A stretch of DNA of 64,000 bases from Buddleja alternifolia (taxonomy: Eukaryota; Streptophyta; Magnoliopsida; Lamiales; Scrophulariaceae). Below are positions 35,520-46,482 of the stretch, in pieces. Where the stretch lies: the NCBI GenBank assembly GCA_019426215.1, contig CM033399.1, forward strand, positions 27,289,022-27,353,021, written 5' to 3'. The first letter of the stretch is position 1; each line of letters opens with the position of its first letter. The notes below the pieces were generated by a model that saw only the letters and a list, made by a program, of their open reading frames with translations, was not told the DNA's origin and did no database searches. The position numbers and the translations under genes were made by a program.

Positions 35520-36291
35520 ATATATACGTATATATGTATGTATATATTCATATATATATATTTCATCATCATCTCTCTATCTCTCAAACCAGCTGCTACA
35601 TTAAATGCCAGCAAAGGTCGTTGGATCAGTAGTAGCAATCTAGTCTACGTACATAATTAAACAGCCCATAAAAACAAAAAACCTCCACCTCCAAATTTGA
35701 TCTGTAACCTAACTGCATGTATACTTTATTACAAGTGATGACTTTTGAGGAACAAAAGAATGAAGACAAACCACATATTTGAGGTCATCCCATCGCACTT
35801 TAAAAGCCATGCATGCAATTAATTATAAATCTTCAAACTCTTCTTTTTTGTTTTTATATATATTTCATTTCAAGTTGACGTGTGTAATCTGCTTGCATTA
35901 GCAACATAAATGGTGTCTCGCATTTTGTTTTTTTGCCCCTCTTTTTTGGCTTGGAAAAATATATATGCCCACCGAAATTTGGCAGGAATGAAGGAACACC
36001 TTCAATTATGCAATAAATGGTTGAGAAAAAGTAAATGAGATTAGTTGAGAATACAATATGTATATATGCGCATGTATGTATTATATATATATATATATTG
36101 GGGAAATTGCAATATTAATTTTAAAAATGGGGTCTATTTCAATTATAGCGCCATTATTTCTAAAATCGCAAAGATAATTTTTTAGCTTTTTTTTTTTTTT
36201 GCAATTTTGTCATCATCCGTAAAAAAAATAAAAATAAATAAATAATTGATCGAATTTTACATGTGGTATGCATGCGCCGTAAAATTTTTAA
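35520..36291. other. Distal promoter or intergenic DNA upstream of CYP86A
   Basis: AT-rich with (TA)n patches (35520-35565, 36080-36096) and no coding region. The part from about 36097 (GGGGAAATTGCAATATT) may be an edge of another repeat next to the large inverted-repeat transposon. Confidence 0.4.
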
Positions 36292-36520
36292 GGTAAATTG
36301 CATAAATATCCGGACTTTTTTTTTAAAAAATATAGTTTTTAATAAAAATTATATAAATAATACACAAATAATTATTATTCCAGAAATAGCACGGTACGCC
36401 GTCGATAATGGCGTACCCAACTGGATACGCCATTATTAACGGCGTAGCCAACCAGAATTTTTTTTTTTTTAATTTTGTTACTGGATACGCCATTAATGAT
36501 ATTAAAAGAATTTTTTTTTT
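36292..36520 (+). repeat. Left terminal inverted repeat of the PMD transposon
   Basis: About 229 bases matching the right end in reverse. The palindromic motif TGGATACGCCATTATTAACGG recurs inside with small changes, so the TIR itself is internally repetitive. Confidence 0.75.
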
Positions 36521-36559
36521 CTTTCTCTTTCTCTTTCTCTCCTCTTCCTCCTTCTTTCT

Positions 36560-36890
36560 CTCCGCTCTTTTGGCCATGACTTGAACATAAAAAATATAGG
36601 CGATGTTATGAACTTTGTAAAAGTATAAGATTTGGCTCATTCCGACACCGTAGTGAAGAAATATAGCCACGCAAAACAGCCCCGTTTGAGCATTTTTAGT
36701 AAAATAAACTATTTTTTTTTTCTTCTAGCTCGTATTTGGCCTGTTTCTGTACATCTTTTGGCCATGACTTGAACATAAAAATTGTAGGTGATGTTATGAA
36801 ATTTGTAAAATTATAAGATTTGGCTCATTCCAACACCTGAGTGAAGAAATATGGCCACGCAAAACATTCCAACACCCGACAGGTATAATG
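36560..36890 (+). repeat. Left subterminal tandem block (two copies of about 185 bp)
   Basis: Two copies share TTTTGGCCATGACTTGAAC, TGATGTTATGAA, TATAAGATTTGGCTCATTCC and AATATGGCCACGCAAAA/AATATAGCCACGCAAAA. The same block recurs near the right end at 43555-43830 in the same orientation, and once inverted near 43325-43375. Confidence 0.8.
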
Positions 36891-37949
36891 TATTATTTTT
36901 TTGTTGTTATATCTTTCTCTAAGATATTCAATGTTTAATAAATTAATGTATTTATGTTTAACAGTTATGGGCATGGTCACGGATAACGGTTGTGCGGCCA
37001 TCATGGGTTCCACATTTAATGGGAGAAATTGATTTTAATAACATTGCACGAGCTCCTTATAGGACACGGTAATTTATCTAACTAGATTTTTTTTTATTCA
37101 GAAACAACCATTTGTTTTTAATTATTTGCGTTATTGATGTTGTAGGTGGTATCGAGCCGTGAATAATCGTTGCACAATGACAGGCTGTTTATTGGCAGCT
37201 AAAGAAGTATTAGATCAGATGACCTATCATCATGTGAGTAAAAGATTATCTCCAAGTTATTATATATATTATAAAGTTCTATAATGCTCTCCTATTAAAA
37301 CTACTGTTGTTCAATTTTCTTATTTCAGTTTGTTTGGGACTTATACAATTTCGATGATTTCAACATTGCTGAGTTGTCACCTGAGTGTTTTACCCCTGGT
37401 GAGAGCATCAGTTCCAATGGTATTCCTCACCATTGTGGAGTATCATCGTCCTGAGCGAGTTCTTCAACAATTTGGATTCCGACAAGGAATTCCACGACAT
37501 CCGAATACACACCCACAGTTCGAAAGGATTGACCATGCTGGGAGGGACAACGAGGATTGGTCCATTTACAATGGGATCTTCATCAATCCATGGAATGACC
37601 GGTTACATCATGTTGTGGTAGTGGACTTGGGTGGAGGCACAACAGAGGATTACTCCGACTGGTATGATAGGATCACACGTCGGTATATTTCGAAGGAGTT
37701 GGATAGATTGAATGTCGGCTTCCAAACAGGGTCGACACCTCTATTACATGATGTGATTAGTATATATAATTGTGTTAGGTTAACATTACATTGCTTCATT
37801 TGATTTTACTTTCTTTTTTTTTTGGTGTAAAGTTAGAGCTTCATTACCAAACAACCTAAATGTACAACGAGACATCACACAACATTTACATAATCAAATA
37901 TATGCTCATGTGTGCAAAAAAAAAAAAAAAAAGCTACTACTGACTAACT

Positions 37950-40900
37950 AGCACCTGCTCATTTGTATAATAGAATCTATGTATACCCTATCCCTATTTG
38001 ACATTTTCTTCTTATAGCACCCTGTATATCTAATGCTCAGACCCTGCTTTAAAATCTCAACAACATGGTTGCTTGATGTTTCAACTTGAGTGAAGATTCT
38101 TCTATTTCTCTCTTCCCATGCTTTATACACAACACCAACCACTGCAGCAACTACAATCTTCTTCTTCAACTCCCATCTTCTGAATGCATAAGCTAGCCAT
38201 CTCATCCATCTAGCATAAAGTACAGGGTACCCATTTACTTTGATCCATTGCATGACTGCAGTATATGTTGAACCCAGCTACACACAAAAAATAAATGCTC
38301 CACTGATTCTACTCCTTGCCCACACAATACACATGTGCAATCAGAAAGAATTATAAACTTACCTAATCTTTCTCTAGTCAACAATCTCTTATGTAAAGCC
38401 AGCCACATGATATATGAGTGTTTTGGAACATTCAATGTATTCCAAGCAATGCAAGCTTCTTTAAATTTTTCCCTTGTGCCCTGCAACCAATTATATGCAC
38501 TTTTGATAGTATATTGCCCTGTTTTTGTTAAATTCCACCTGTTATGCAGGAAACCTCATATGAGTTTTTGCTTGATTGAGTTGATCTTCCTTCAATTCCA
38601 GCTACAATCCAATGGAGGGACATAGTCCCAAAAATCAGCACCCTTCAAATAAATTCCACTAATCCATTTGACCCATAAACTGTCTTGTTTTTGGAAAATT
38701 GCCCAAACATGCTTTCCAATAGCTGCTACATTCCACAATTTGCAGTTTTTGATATCCAACCCCCCAACTTTCTTCTTTCCACACACAACATCCCAACTAA
38801 TCAGTGCCAATTTCTTCTGATTTTCTTTCTTTCCCCACAGAAAATCTCTGCATTTAGCTTCAATTTGTTTTATCACTGCTTGAGGTAGAATGAAAACAAA
38901 GGACCAGTAGACATGTATAGTCATTAATACAGAATTTATCAACTGGGCGCGGCCTGCATATGATAGATTTCGTGAAGCCCAGCAAGTTAACCTTTTAGTC
39001 ATTTTCTCCACAAGACACTGACAACCCATTTGGTTCCATTTAGTGGGAGATAATGGAATCCCCAGATATCTAAAAGGAAAAGTACCCTTCTGAAATCCTG
39101 TCATTTGAAGAAGCTGCTGTTGTTTCTCTTGTGACACCCCTCTAATATACATATGAGACTTCCCTTGGTTGACCTTAAGTCCAGTTGTGGCAGAAAATTT
39201 CTCAAATTGATCCCAAAGGATTGCAACCGAATTATCTGTGGCTTTGCAAAACAACATCAAGTCATCTGTAAAGCAGATGTTTGTTAAGGCCATAGATTTA
39301 CAGGTGGGATGGAACCTGAAATCCTTTTTTGTAGCTGCTACTTTTAAGTTTCTTGTCAAAAATTCCATAACAAGGACAAAAAGCAAGGGGGATATTGGAT
39401 CTCCCTACCTAATTCCTCTTTTCCCCTGGAAGTACCCATGGATCTCACCATTTATTGCAATAGAGAAGCTGACTGTTTTTACACATTCCATAACCCATCT
39501 TGTATATTTCTGTGGAAATTTGTAGCCTTCTAGCATCTCTTCAATAAAATCCCACTCAATTGAATCATAAGCCTTGTTTAAGTCTATCTTCATCAAACAT
39601 CTTGGAGAAACAGCCTTCTTGTTGTAAAATCTAATAATCTCCTGACTAATTAGGATATTTTCCACAATTGACCTCCCTTTCACAAAAGCACTTTGATTAC
39701 CATTCACTAGATATGGGAGCACAACAGCTAGTCTTCTTGTAAGAAGTTTAGAAATGCATTTATAGACACTATTACAGCAGGCAATAGGTCTATAATCAGA
39801 AGCTCTGAGAGGATTATCTACTTTTGGAACAAGGGCTAGGGTAGTGCTATTCATTTTCTTGAGGAGCTGCCCCTCCCTGAAAAAACTTAACACTGCTTCA
39901 GTTACCTCTTCACCCACAATACCCCAAGCTTTCTTGAAAAAATCACTTCCATAGCCATCCGGGCCAGGGCTCTTGGAGCTGTGTATACTAAACATGGCCT
40001 TCTTAATCTCTTCCCTGCTAAAAGGTTTAATGAGGTCTAGTTGATGCTCCACTGACAATCTTGGTCCTGCTTCATAAATAGCATAGTCAGACTTCTCTCT
40101 TCTACCACACTGCCCCAATTGCTGCGGATAAAACTCAATGAAATGATTCACCACTTGCTTATAATCTGTCAAGGTACTGCCTTCTTCATCAGTAATGACT
40201 GCCACTTTATTTCTGTAATGCCTTTTCTTCATAAATAAGTGGAGAAACTTGGTATTTTGATCCCCCATTGTTAGCCAATCTGTCTTTGATTTCTGCTTAT
40301 AGAATTTTTCTAGTTCCATACTCTTCTCATGCAGGTTCTTGACAGCCTCCCTCTCCTATTTCTGTAAGCTATCATTCATTAGCTGATATTGCAATTGATC
40401 CTGAATTTCCTGTAGCTCAACCCTAGCTTCCTGTACTTGCTGTTCTATTCCATGAAATTGTGATTTATTAAGTTTTTTGAGACTGCTCTTCCGCATTTTC
40501 AATTTTTGTGCTATCTTAAACATGCTTGTACCTCTCACAGGTTGACTCCATACTTCTGCCACAAGCTTTTTAAAATTTGGTGCATCTGACCACATATTAA
40601 ATTATTTAAATGGGATTACTCTATGGGGAGACTGAGTTTGTATCTTGATGATCATAGGGGTGTGGTTTGAGACCTCAGCTGCTTCAAATTGTGCCACAAC
40701 TTCTGGATATGCTTCATACCATAACTGGTTCACTAGTACTCTATCTATTTTAGAGTATATTCTGTCTCCAGGGTCATGTCCATTCCTCCAGGTATATGTA
40801 TGTCCTATCCATCTCATCTCTTCTATCTCACAATCTTCTAGGCATTCCTTAAACTCTGCAGTTTCTTGTACAGTTACAGGTGCCCCTCCTATTCTGTCTT

Positions 40901-41346
40901 GTGAGTCTAGCACTGTGTTAAAGTCCCCCATAATAATCCAAGGTAGGTTTATCAATTGCACCATCCCCTTTAGTCTCTCCCACAATTCTCTTCTTTCATG
41001 TTGATGATTAAATGCATACACATAAGTGGTATAAAATGACTTCTGATTAGTTTTGTTTTCTACTTTACAGTGCACTAGCTGTGCAGTAGAGAGTAGGATT
41101 TTTAAATCAAACAACTCCTTCTTCCAAATTACCCAAATCCTTCCTCTAGGACTTTCCTCCAAATTTGTATTGCTGCCCCCATCCTCTTGCTTTATTCTGA
41201 TACACTTTATCATAGTTAGTCTTCTTTATTTTGTGTTCTAATAACCCAAATATCCCAAGATCATATTTATGACAGAGGGCTTGAATTTCCCTCTGTCTAC
41301 CTGGGCTATTCAAGCCCCTAACATTCCAAGCTTCGATTGTAGTCAT
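37950..41346 (-). pseudogene. LINE ORF2: endonuclease, reverse transcriptase, zf-RVT
   Basis: From ATG 41346 the frame opens with MTTIEAWNVRGLNSPGRQRE, the usual start of the AP-type endonuclease. It continues with LPWIIMGDFNTVLDSQDRIGG (about 40938-40876) and TYTWRNG. Reverse transcriptase follows: KSPGPDGYGSDFFKKAW, FRREGQ-type linker, ALVPKVDNPLRASDYRPIAC, LMKIDLNKAYDSIEWDF, and the catalytic FTDD at 39261-39272 (F/YADD in most relatives). The thumb (RYLGIPLSPTKWN) and a zinc region (VPKHSYIMWLALHKRLLTRE, then CVLCGQGVESVEHLFFVC) close it. Breaks: frameshift near 41150, stops near 40602, 40360, 39405, 38590 and 38235. The FTDD box has Thr in place of the usual Ala. Confidence 0.9.
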
Positions 41347-41392
41347 GGTTGGTGACTGTAACAGTCACCAGTCCTGGTTCCACCTGAATTTC

Positions 41393-42653
41393 CTACACTT
41401 CTTCACCATCTGTTGCAGTAGCACTTGTACTCGCACTTTGAGGATCCACTCTACTTTTTTGCCCACTCCTCTGAACAGTATACCACTCAGGTTCCAATCT
41501 GCTGTCTTTCATTGTTGGATCCATCTGTTGAGGAGGATCTATACTCCTCTGTCCCCCTGATTCCATTTGCTTTGTCCTATTCTTTGGCACCCAAATTTGT
41601 TTACCCTTCCTCTTTTTGCACTGACTATCATCATGGCCATAGTTTTTACAATACTCACACGGCTTCGATTTCCACTCATATGTGACCTTTTGCTCTACTA
41701 GGATACCTTTTTCGTTCTCAAAATAAATTTCATCAGGCATTACTTTTGTATCCATCTCTATAAGCAATCTGGCAAACTGAATTCGTTCCTTATCTACTGT
41801 CATTTTATCAGCCACAATTGGAGTACCTACTAAGCTCGCAATTTTGCTCAATGATTTTCCACTCCAGTATTTTAAATCTAAATTTTCCAATCTCACCCAT
41901 ACAGGTATTTTTTCCACTATATTTTTTTCATATGAAAAGTTTTCAGTCTAGCCACAATCAATGGCTTCCCATCAAAATGAGTAACCCCAAGTTGCATCAC
42001 ACTATCCCTGTTTTCTTTTGTATGAAATCTCACTAAATACATGCCACTTTGTTTAAGCAGAATTTTGTCAATGCCATACTTACCCCAGACTCGCCTTAAG
42101 TATCCATTGACCACTGGGAATGGTGGATTGGCTCCAGGGATGTAGCAAACCACCGCACTGCTCCAGTATTCAATTTCAGGTTGGATGTCTTCTTCACATA
42201 TTCGCCCAATTTGTTGCCCATTTTTCTCTTTCAGCTCCGTGAACTGCAGTTTACAACCAGCTCCCCTCAATTTAGTAATATCAAAGTTTGCCCATATGTT
42301 TTCTTGCTGATTCCATCCTACTGCATCCTTCACTATTGGTGGGTTCAGACTTGTCTCAACTTCTTGAGTTTGGATCTTCTGCAAACACTGCTCAATTGAT
42401 TGCAAGATTTCAAGATTTTCAGTTTGTATCACCTGACTTCGCACTTCCTTAAGCATCTCCACCATATTTCCCATCTTCTGGGTCCCCAAATCTCCAACAG
42501 ATGAAACCCTAATTTCAGAGCGATTTATGTTTCTCTGTTCATGTACTTGCGACGTCTAGCCTTTCTCCTTCATGGTTGAGGTAGGTGTGGTAGAGGACGG
42601 TGATGTCACTATCTCGATCGTGGGTTTCGCCAGCCCTTTCTTCCTCTTGGGCA
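41393..42653 (-). pseudogene. LINE ORF1: DUF4283 and zinc knuckle
   Basis: Starts with MPKRKKGLAKPTIEIVTSP at 42653 with an in-frame stop near 42557, then runs open from about 42550 to 41917. DUF4283 features include EIEYWSSAVVCYIPGANPPF and VRFHTKENRDSVMQLG. A one-base shift in the A-run near 41925 moves reading to MEKIPVWVRLENLDLKYWSG, followed by the zinc knuckle CEYCKNYGHDDSQC (about 41656-41615) and a basic, Ser-rich end. The protein would bind element RNA as a chaperone. Confidence 0.88.
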
Positions 42654-43319
42654 TAGCCAGCAGCGCACTTTAGCAAGGAGCTATTGTCCGCCGAGAGAAA
42701 AGGGAGAGAGAGCAAATGTTGTTTTTTATTTTACTTTGTCTTATGCTTTTATTTATCTTTTACAGAATAGACAGATTCAACAATTGCAAAGGATTGTCCA
42801 AGATACCCCTCACTCAAAGCACGCTGCTGAGGGGCTGTTAGGGTCTTTGAGATCGTGTCTTACACAGCTTTCCCGGATGGTGTCATGTAGCCGTCGTTCT
42901 GATGCAGCAGCGGGTGTTCATTTTGCTCAAAGAGGCGGAGAAAACATACGTTCATAAAGGAGAAGTAGTGTCCAAAGAGACGTCGATGATGTGCAGGATT
43001 GAGAGGATGAAGAAGAACTTGGACGGCATCACTCACGTCCGTGTGTAGGCGAACCTAGGACTTCTAGTCAAGTTCCTCGCACCCCCACTTTCGGACCATC
43101 GTCTTCGACTGTAGCCGATCCTTATGCTACTGGCGATTACTTTCCTCAGATGGTTGATCCAACACCCGAGCCTCAGTTGCCTTACACATTCCAAGATGAG
43201 GGGCCTTCATCATCAACGTGGGCAACGCCCAAAAATTTGTGGGATCAATATATGGGGACTCACACGGGTCTGAGTCTGGACCACTCGAATTATCCACCTC
43301 TCGTAACCTGGAATCACCT

Positions 43320-43830
43320 ACAATTTTTATGTTCAAGTCATGGCCAAAAAATGTATAGAAACAGGCCAAATACCAATAAACTAGATCCTCTATAACATTT
43401 TCATCTAGATCTTCTATAAAAATGTACAGAAACAAGCCAAATTTTGGAATAACACATTGGTATTATAATTTATTGCTTCATTTTTCAGTATAAAGACAAG
43501 TGTCTTCATTGGTGTAATATGAAAATGTTATAGAAGATCTAGATGGAAAGATTTGGCCTGTTTCTGTACATTTTTTGGCCATGACTTGAACATAGAAATT
43601 GTAGGTGATGTTATGAAGTATGTAAAACTATAAGATTTGGCTCATTCCGACACCCAAGTGAAGAAATATAGCCACGCAAAATAGCTCCGTTTGAGCATTT
43701 TTAGTAAAAAAACTGTTTTTTTTTCTTCTAGCTCGTATTTGGCCTGTTTCTGTATATTTTTTGGCCATGACTTGAACATAAAAATTGTAGGTGATGTTAT
43801 GAAGTTTGTAAAACTATAAGATTTTTTGTT
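43320..43830. repeat. Right subterminal repeats of the PMD transposon, with an inverted copy
   Basis: TTTTTGGCCATGACTTGAAC blocks occur at about 43578 and 43758 in the plus orientation and at about 43330 inverted. The spacer around 43385-43560 (ATAGAAGATCTAGATG and its complement) is itself palindromic. These match the left block at 36560-36890, so the subterminal region expanded by duplication within the element. Confidence 0.7.
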
Positions 43831-44067
43831 AAAAATTATTTTTTTAAATAAGAAAATTATTGTTGATTTTCTGGCTCAAAAAAAAAAATTATTTACTCAA
43901 ATTACTCAACAATAAAATACTATTCATTCAAATTACGATACAAATAAAAAACTATTTATTCAAAACAATAATTATTTGAGGCTGTTTCTCAACAATAATT
44001 ATGTAATATTATTGTTGATTTTCTGGCTCAAAATATAAAAAAAAAATATTGAAAAACTTCATTTACT

Positions 44068-44493
44068 TTACTCATCTTCATCTGACATGTAGTAGTCCGA
44101 TCTGTATGAAGGATAAGTCAAAACATTTCGTATTTCACGACGTGTGAGTCTTTGGTCTCGTGCGAATGCAAGTTCTTCTGCAAGTTCAAGCATGTGATAT
44201 CTACAACGACGTAAAATCATCCTGTTGTTTTCGATTCTTATTCTTGAAACAACCCTCCTACAATTTTCTTCACCATTTCTCGGCATCATCAAGGATCTAC
44301 GTCGTGGAATTCGCATGCCAAGTCTTCGAAGATCATTAACCAACTCCTCAGATTCGAGCACCCGATGAGATCATTCCCTTCTGAGCCCACAATAATACTC
44401 AATAAGGTCGTCATTAACCAGCTCCTCGTAGTCATCGTTTCTTTCTACTAATAACCATGTTTGTCGATTTCTAGAGTTATGATTATCTCCCAT
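44068..44493 (-). pseudogene. Small charged ORF of the PMD transposon, one in-frame stop
   Basis: From ATG 44493 the frame runs 142 codons to 44068 with a single TGA at codon 41 (44371-44373). It starts MGDNHNSRNRQTWLLVER and goes on with EELVNDDLIEYYCGLRRE, then after the stop VLESEELVNDLRRLGMRIPR, an Arg-rich middle and an acidic end (YMSDEDE). The phrase EELVND occurs on both sides of the stop, suggesting a short internal repeat. It lies just inside the right inverted repeat and is convergent to the PMD gene. I do not recognise the family and assign no function; the single stop in an otherwise clean frame suggests a gene that was coding until recently. Confidence 0.5.
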
Positions 44494-44559
44494 TTTCGTG
44501 TGGAATCACAAAATAATGTAACGTGAAGTGATTTCTGGTGTTCAGTCGGTATAATGGCC

Positions 44560-44821
44560 AAAAAAAAATTCTTTTAATATCATTCGTATCCAGTCACATG
44601 ACTGGATACTCCATTACCAATGGAGTATCCAGTAACAAAATTAAAAAAAAAAACCCAGTTGGCTACGTCGTTGATAATGGAGTATCCAGTTGGGTACGCC
44701 ATTATCAACGGCGTACCGTGCTATTTCTAGAATAATAATTATTTATATAATTTTTATTAAAACTATATATATTATGTTTTTAAAAAGTCCAAAATATCCC
44801 CTAGCTTTTACAAATTAGACC
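44560..44821 (-). repeat. Right terminal inverted repeat of the PMD transposon
   Basis: Complement of the left end, about 30 bases longer because of an extra CATGACTGGATACTCCATT-type palindrome near 44600-44640. The outermost few bases align less well (GGTAAATTG against GGTCTAATTTG). Confidence 0.75.
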
Positions 44822-45030
44822 TAGACTCGAATTATACATAGAATTTTCTCGCAAATTAACCCAAATTAATTAATTCACGTGCACAGTTTCCATCCATTTA
44901 TTAATTGCTGGGACTAATTTCCAAACAATGTCGTCTTATAAGACTAATTGTACAAGTTTGTAACCAATAGACCCAAAATTGTGAAAGAGAACCATATATA
45001 TATTTTCAATATATATATAGAAAGAGAGAG

Positions 45031-46136
45031 ATGATTATAACACCTCTTGAGTTATTGGCTAATTACAAAAATTATCCTCTACTTTAATTTACTGAATTAC
45101 ATTTAATACCATGTAGTTTCATTTTGCCCAACCGTTAAAAAAAATTGTGAACTTTCGAAAATACCCCTAATTAATGTAAAACCCTAATTTTCTGGTCAAT
45201 TATGCTCTTTGGTTGTATTTGTAATAATATTTTCAAATAATAGGTGTATAAATGAGACATTTTGAACTTGCTTAAAATAATTTATTTTAAAATGAACTAA
45301 AATATAATCTATTATTTGTAGTAAATAGAAAGAAAAACATATATTGAATATATTAAATTTGGTATATCTCAGAAAAATAAAATAAATTAAAAGATTGAAA
45401 TTTAGATACTACTCAAGTCTTTTTATTTGATTTATTTAGAAATTATTGAAAAACAAAATTGATTAAAAATGGACCAAAAAAAGAAAATTTGCACAGGTCG
45501 TCTTCTTCACCCTTGTGCTTCCAAATGGTCACCGGTTCTGGCCAAGCTCGCCGAGGCTGACCACAAATGCCTCAAAGTTTAGGTTCTTCTCGTATTCTAT
45601 GTGTGCATATAATTTCATCATTATGTATATATATGCGACATGAAGAGTCATATACCAAGTCCTAACGAAATTTTCTCATCTGTTGTGGAGGAGTGTGGCG
45701 TAGGTGGTGGTGGTGCAGAGGGTGGCGGGGGTTGTAGGTGGAGGAATGCGACAGTGGGTAGTGAGGGTTCGGGTGGTGGGGGGCGTAGGCTGGGATGGGT
45801 GTTGGGGAAAAGAAGTTCTTTTTTTTAATTCTTATTATTTATTCAAATTAATTAATAAATTAAATTAATATTTTTATTGATTTATACATCAATTTGTTTA
45901 GTATTTCTAAGGGCAAGATTGTCATTGACATTTTAGCTTCTTTTTCTTAAATTCTTTTTCTGTTTTTTTTCCTATTTTTTAAATCATTCTGTTAGGGGCA
46001 TTTAAGTCATTTTACATTTTTCATCCAACATTACATCATTAAATGAAAGTATATGGTGTTAGATGTAATTTATTACACTAGAAGGTATTTTTCTATAATT
46101 AGGCAATACCTCATGAGTACCCTGTGAAATTATCCA
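45031..46136. mobile_element. Probable Mutator-like element with long imperfect TIRs
   Basis: The left 100 bases (CTTGAGTTATTGGCTAATTA, then GAATTACATTTAATACCATG) and the complement of the right 100 bases (ATGAGGTATTGCCTAATTAT, then AAATTACATCTAACACCATA) are clearly related inverted repeats. Between AT-rich arms lies a GC-rich core (45490-45825) with a Gly-rich plus-strand frame at 45640-45828. A GC-rich core in an AT-rich element is what captured gene DNA in a Pack-MULE looks like, but I recognise no donor gene. No 9-bp duplication could be confirmed. Confidence 0.45.
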
Positions 46137-46143
46137 TATATAC

Positions 46144-46172
46144 GTGTGTGTGTGTGTGTGTGTATGTGTGTG
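46144..46172. repeat. (GT)n microsatellite
   Basis: A GT run with one TA interruption, just outside the probable Mutator-like element. Confidence 0.9.
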
Positions 46173-46482
46173 CATAGCCGGATACTTTTAGCTCAGACAA
46201 AACTTAGTTACATCAAATAACCATACAGAAAGTATTTTGAGAATGACCACCTCTCAAATATACAGTAATTGACATAACTAATGTAATTCACTAGCTCAAT
46301 GTGTAATTTACTTTGGATTCAGATGAATTCAATCCCCCCGTAACCATAAGAACTAAAATCTCTGGTGTATAGATATGCAATTGGTAATTATACTAGCAAT
46401 GATAAAACGATATGATTTACTGGTATGCATGATCAAATACTTTATGCTCACATAACTTTTTGATATTTTTCCCCTACATTAT

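Larger units (their letters stand above)
37813..42727 (-). mobile_element. L1-type LINE with 10-bp target duplication
   Basis: A complete LINE on the minus strand. ATTTTACTTT flanks it on both sides (37803-37812 and 42728-42737). The T-run at 37814-37823 is its poly-A tail read on the plus strand. ORF1 and ORF2 are present end to end with relatively few breaks, so this is one of the youngest coding elements in the window. ORF2 ends in a zf-RVT domain without an RNase H, unlike the LINEs at 1-1194 and 11830-16806. The insertion point is inside an intron of the PMD gene. Confidence 0.92.
36965..43396 (+). pseudogene. Plant mobile domain (MAIN-like) gene, truncated and intron-split
   Basis: PMD proteins (MAIN/MAIL1 relatives) have transposon-borne forms of unknown biochemical role. 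Exons read in order: 36965-37068 (LWAWSRITVVRPSWVP), 37146-37233 (RWYRAVNNRCTMTGCLLAAK), then from 37329 (FVWDLYNFDDFNIAELSPEC), where a frame change before 37420 leads to FLTIVEYHRPERVLQQFGFR, the diagnostic IVE-H-PERV-QFG block, then GRDNEDWSIYNGIFINPWND and DWYDRITRRYIS (to about 37770). After a LINE-filled intron the C-terminal exon starts at 42766 (NRQIQQLQRIVQDTPHS) and, with stops near 42957 and 43000, continues as Pro/Ser-rich tail (EPRTSSQVPRTPTFGPSSST) to about 43396. The N-terminal half of the domain is missing. The gene is dead. Confidence 0.78.
36292..44821 (+). mobile_element. Large TIR transposon carrying a plant mobile domain gene (Mutator-like?)
   Basis: Long inverted repeats enclose 8.5 kb. 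The left end (36292-36520) and right end (44560-44821) match as complements over landmarks such as AAATAGCACGGTACGCCGT, TAATGGCGTACCCAACTGGA and TTGTTACTGGATAC. Inside are a spliced PMD gene (plus), a 142-codon minus-strand frame near the right end, repeated subterminal blocks on both sides and a later LINE insertion. PMD genes are known from Mutator-like and gypsy-type plant transposons. I see no MuDR-type or other transposase, so this copy is probably a deleted, non-autonomous derivative. I could not read a clean 9-bp target duplication, so the outer limits (plus or minus 20 bases) and superfamily remain inferred. Confidence 0.72.

Noticed and set aside
36323..36670. 115-codon minus-strand frame
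   Set aside because: It lies in the transposon inverted repeat and a CT-rich tract; the Lys/Glu/Arg run is low complexity.
45640..45828. Gly-rich 62-codon frame
   Set aside because: Repetitive GGTGGT sequence alone; kept only as part of the possible Pack-MULE core, not called as a gene.
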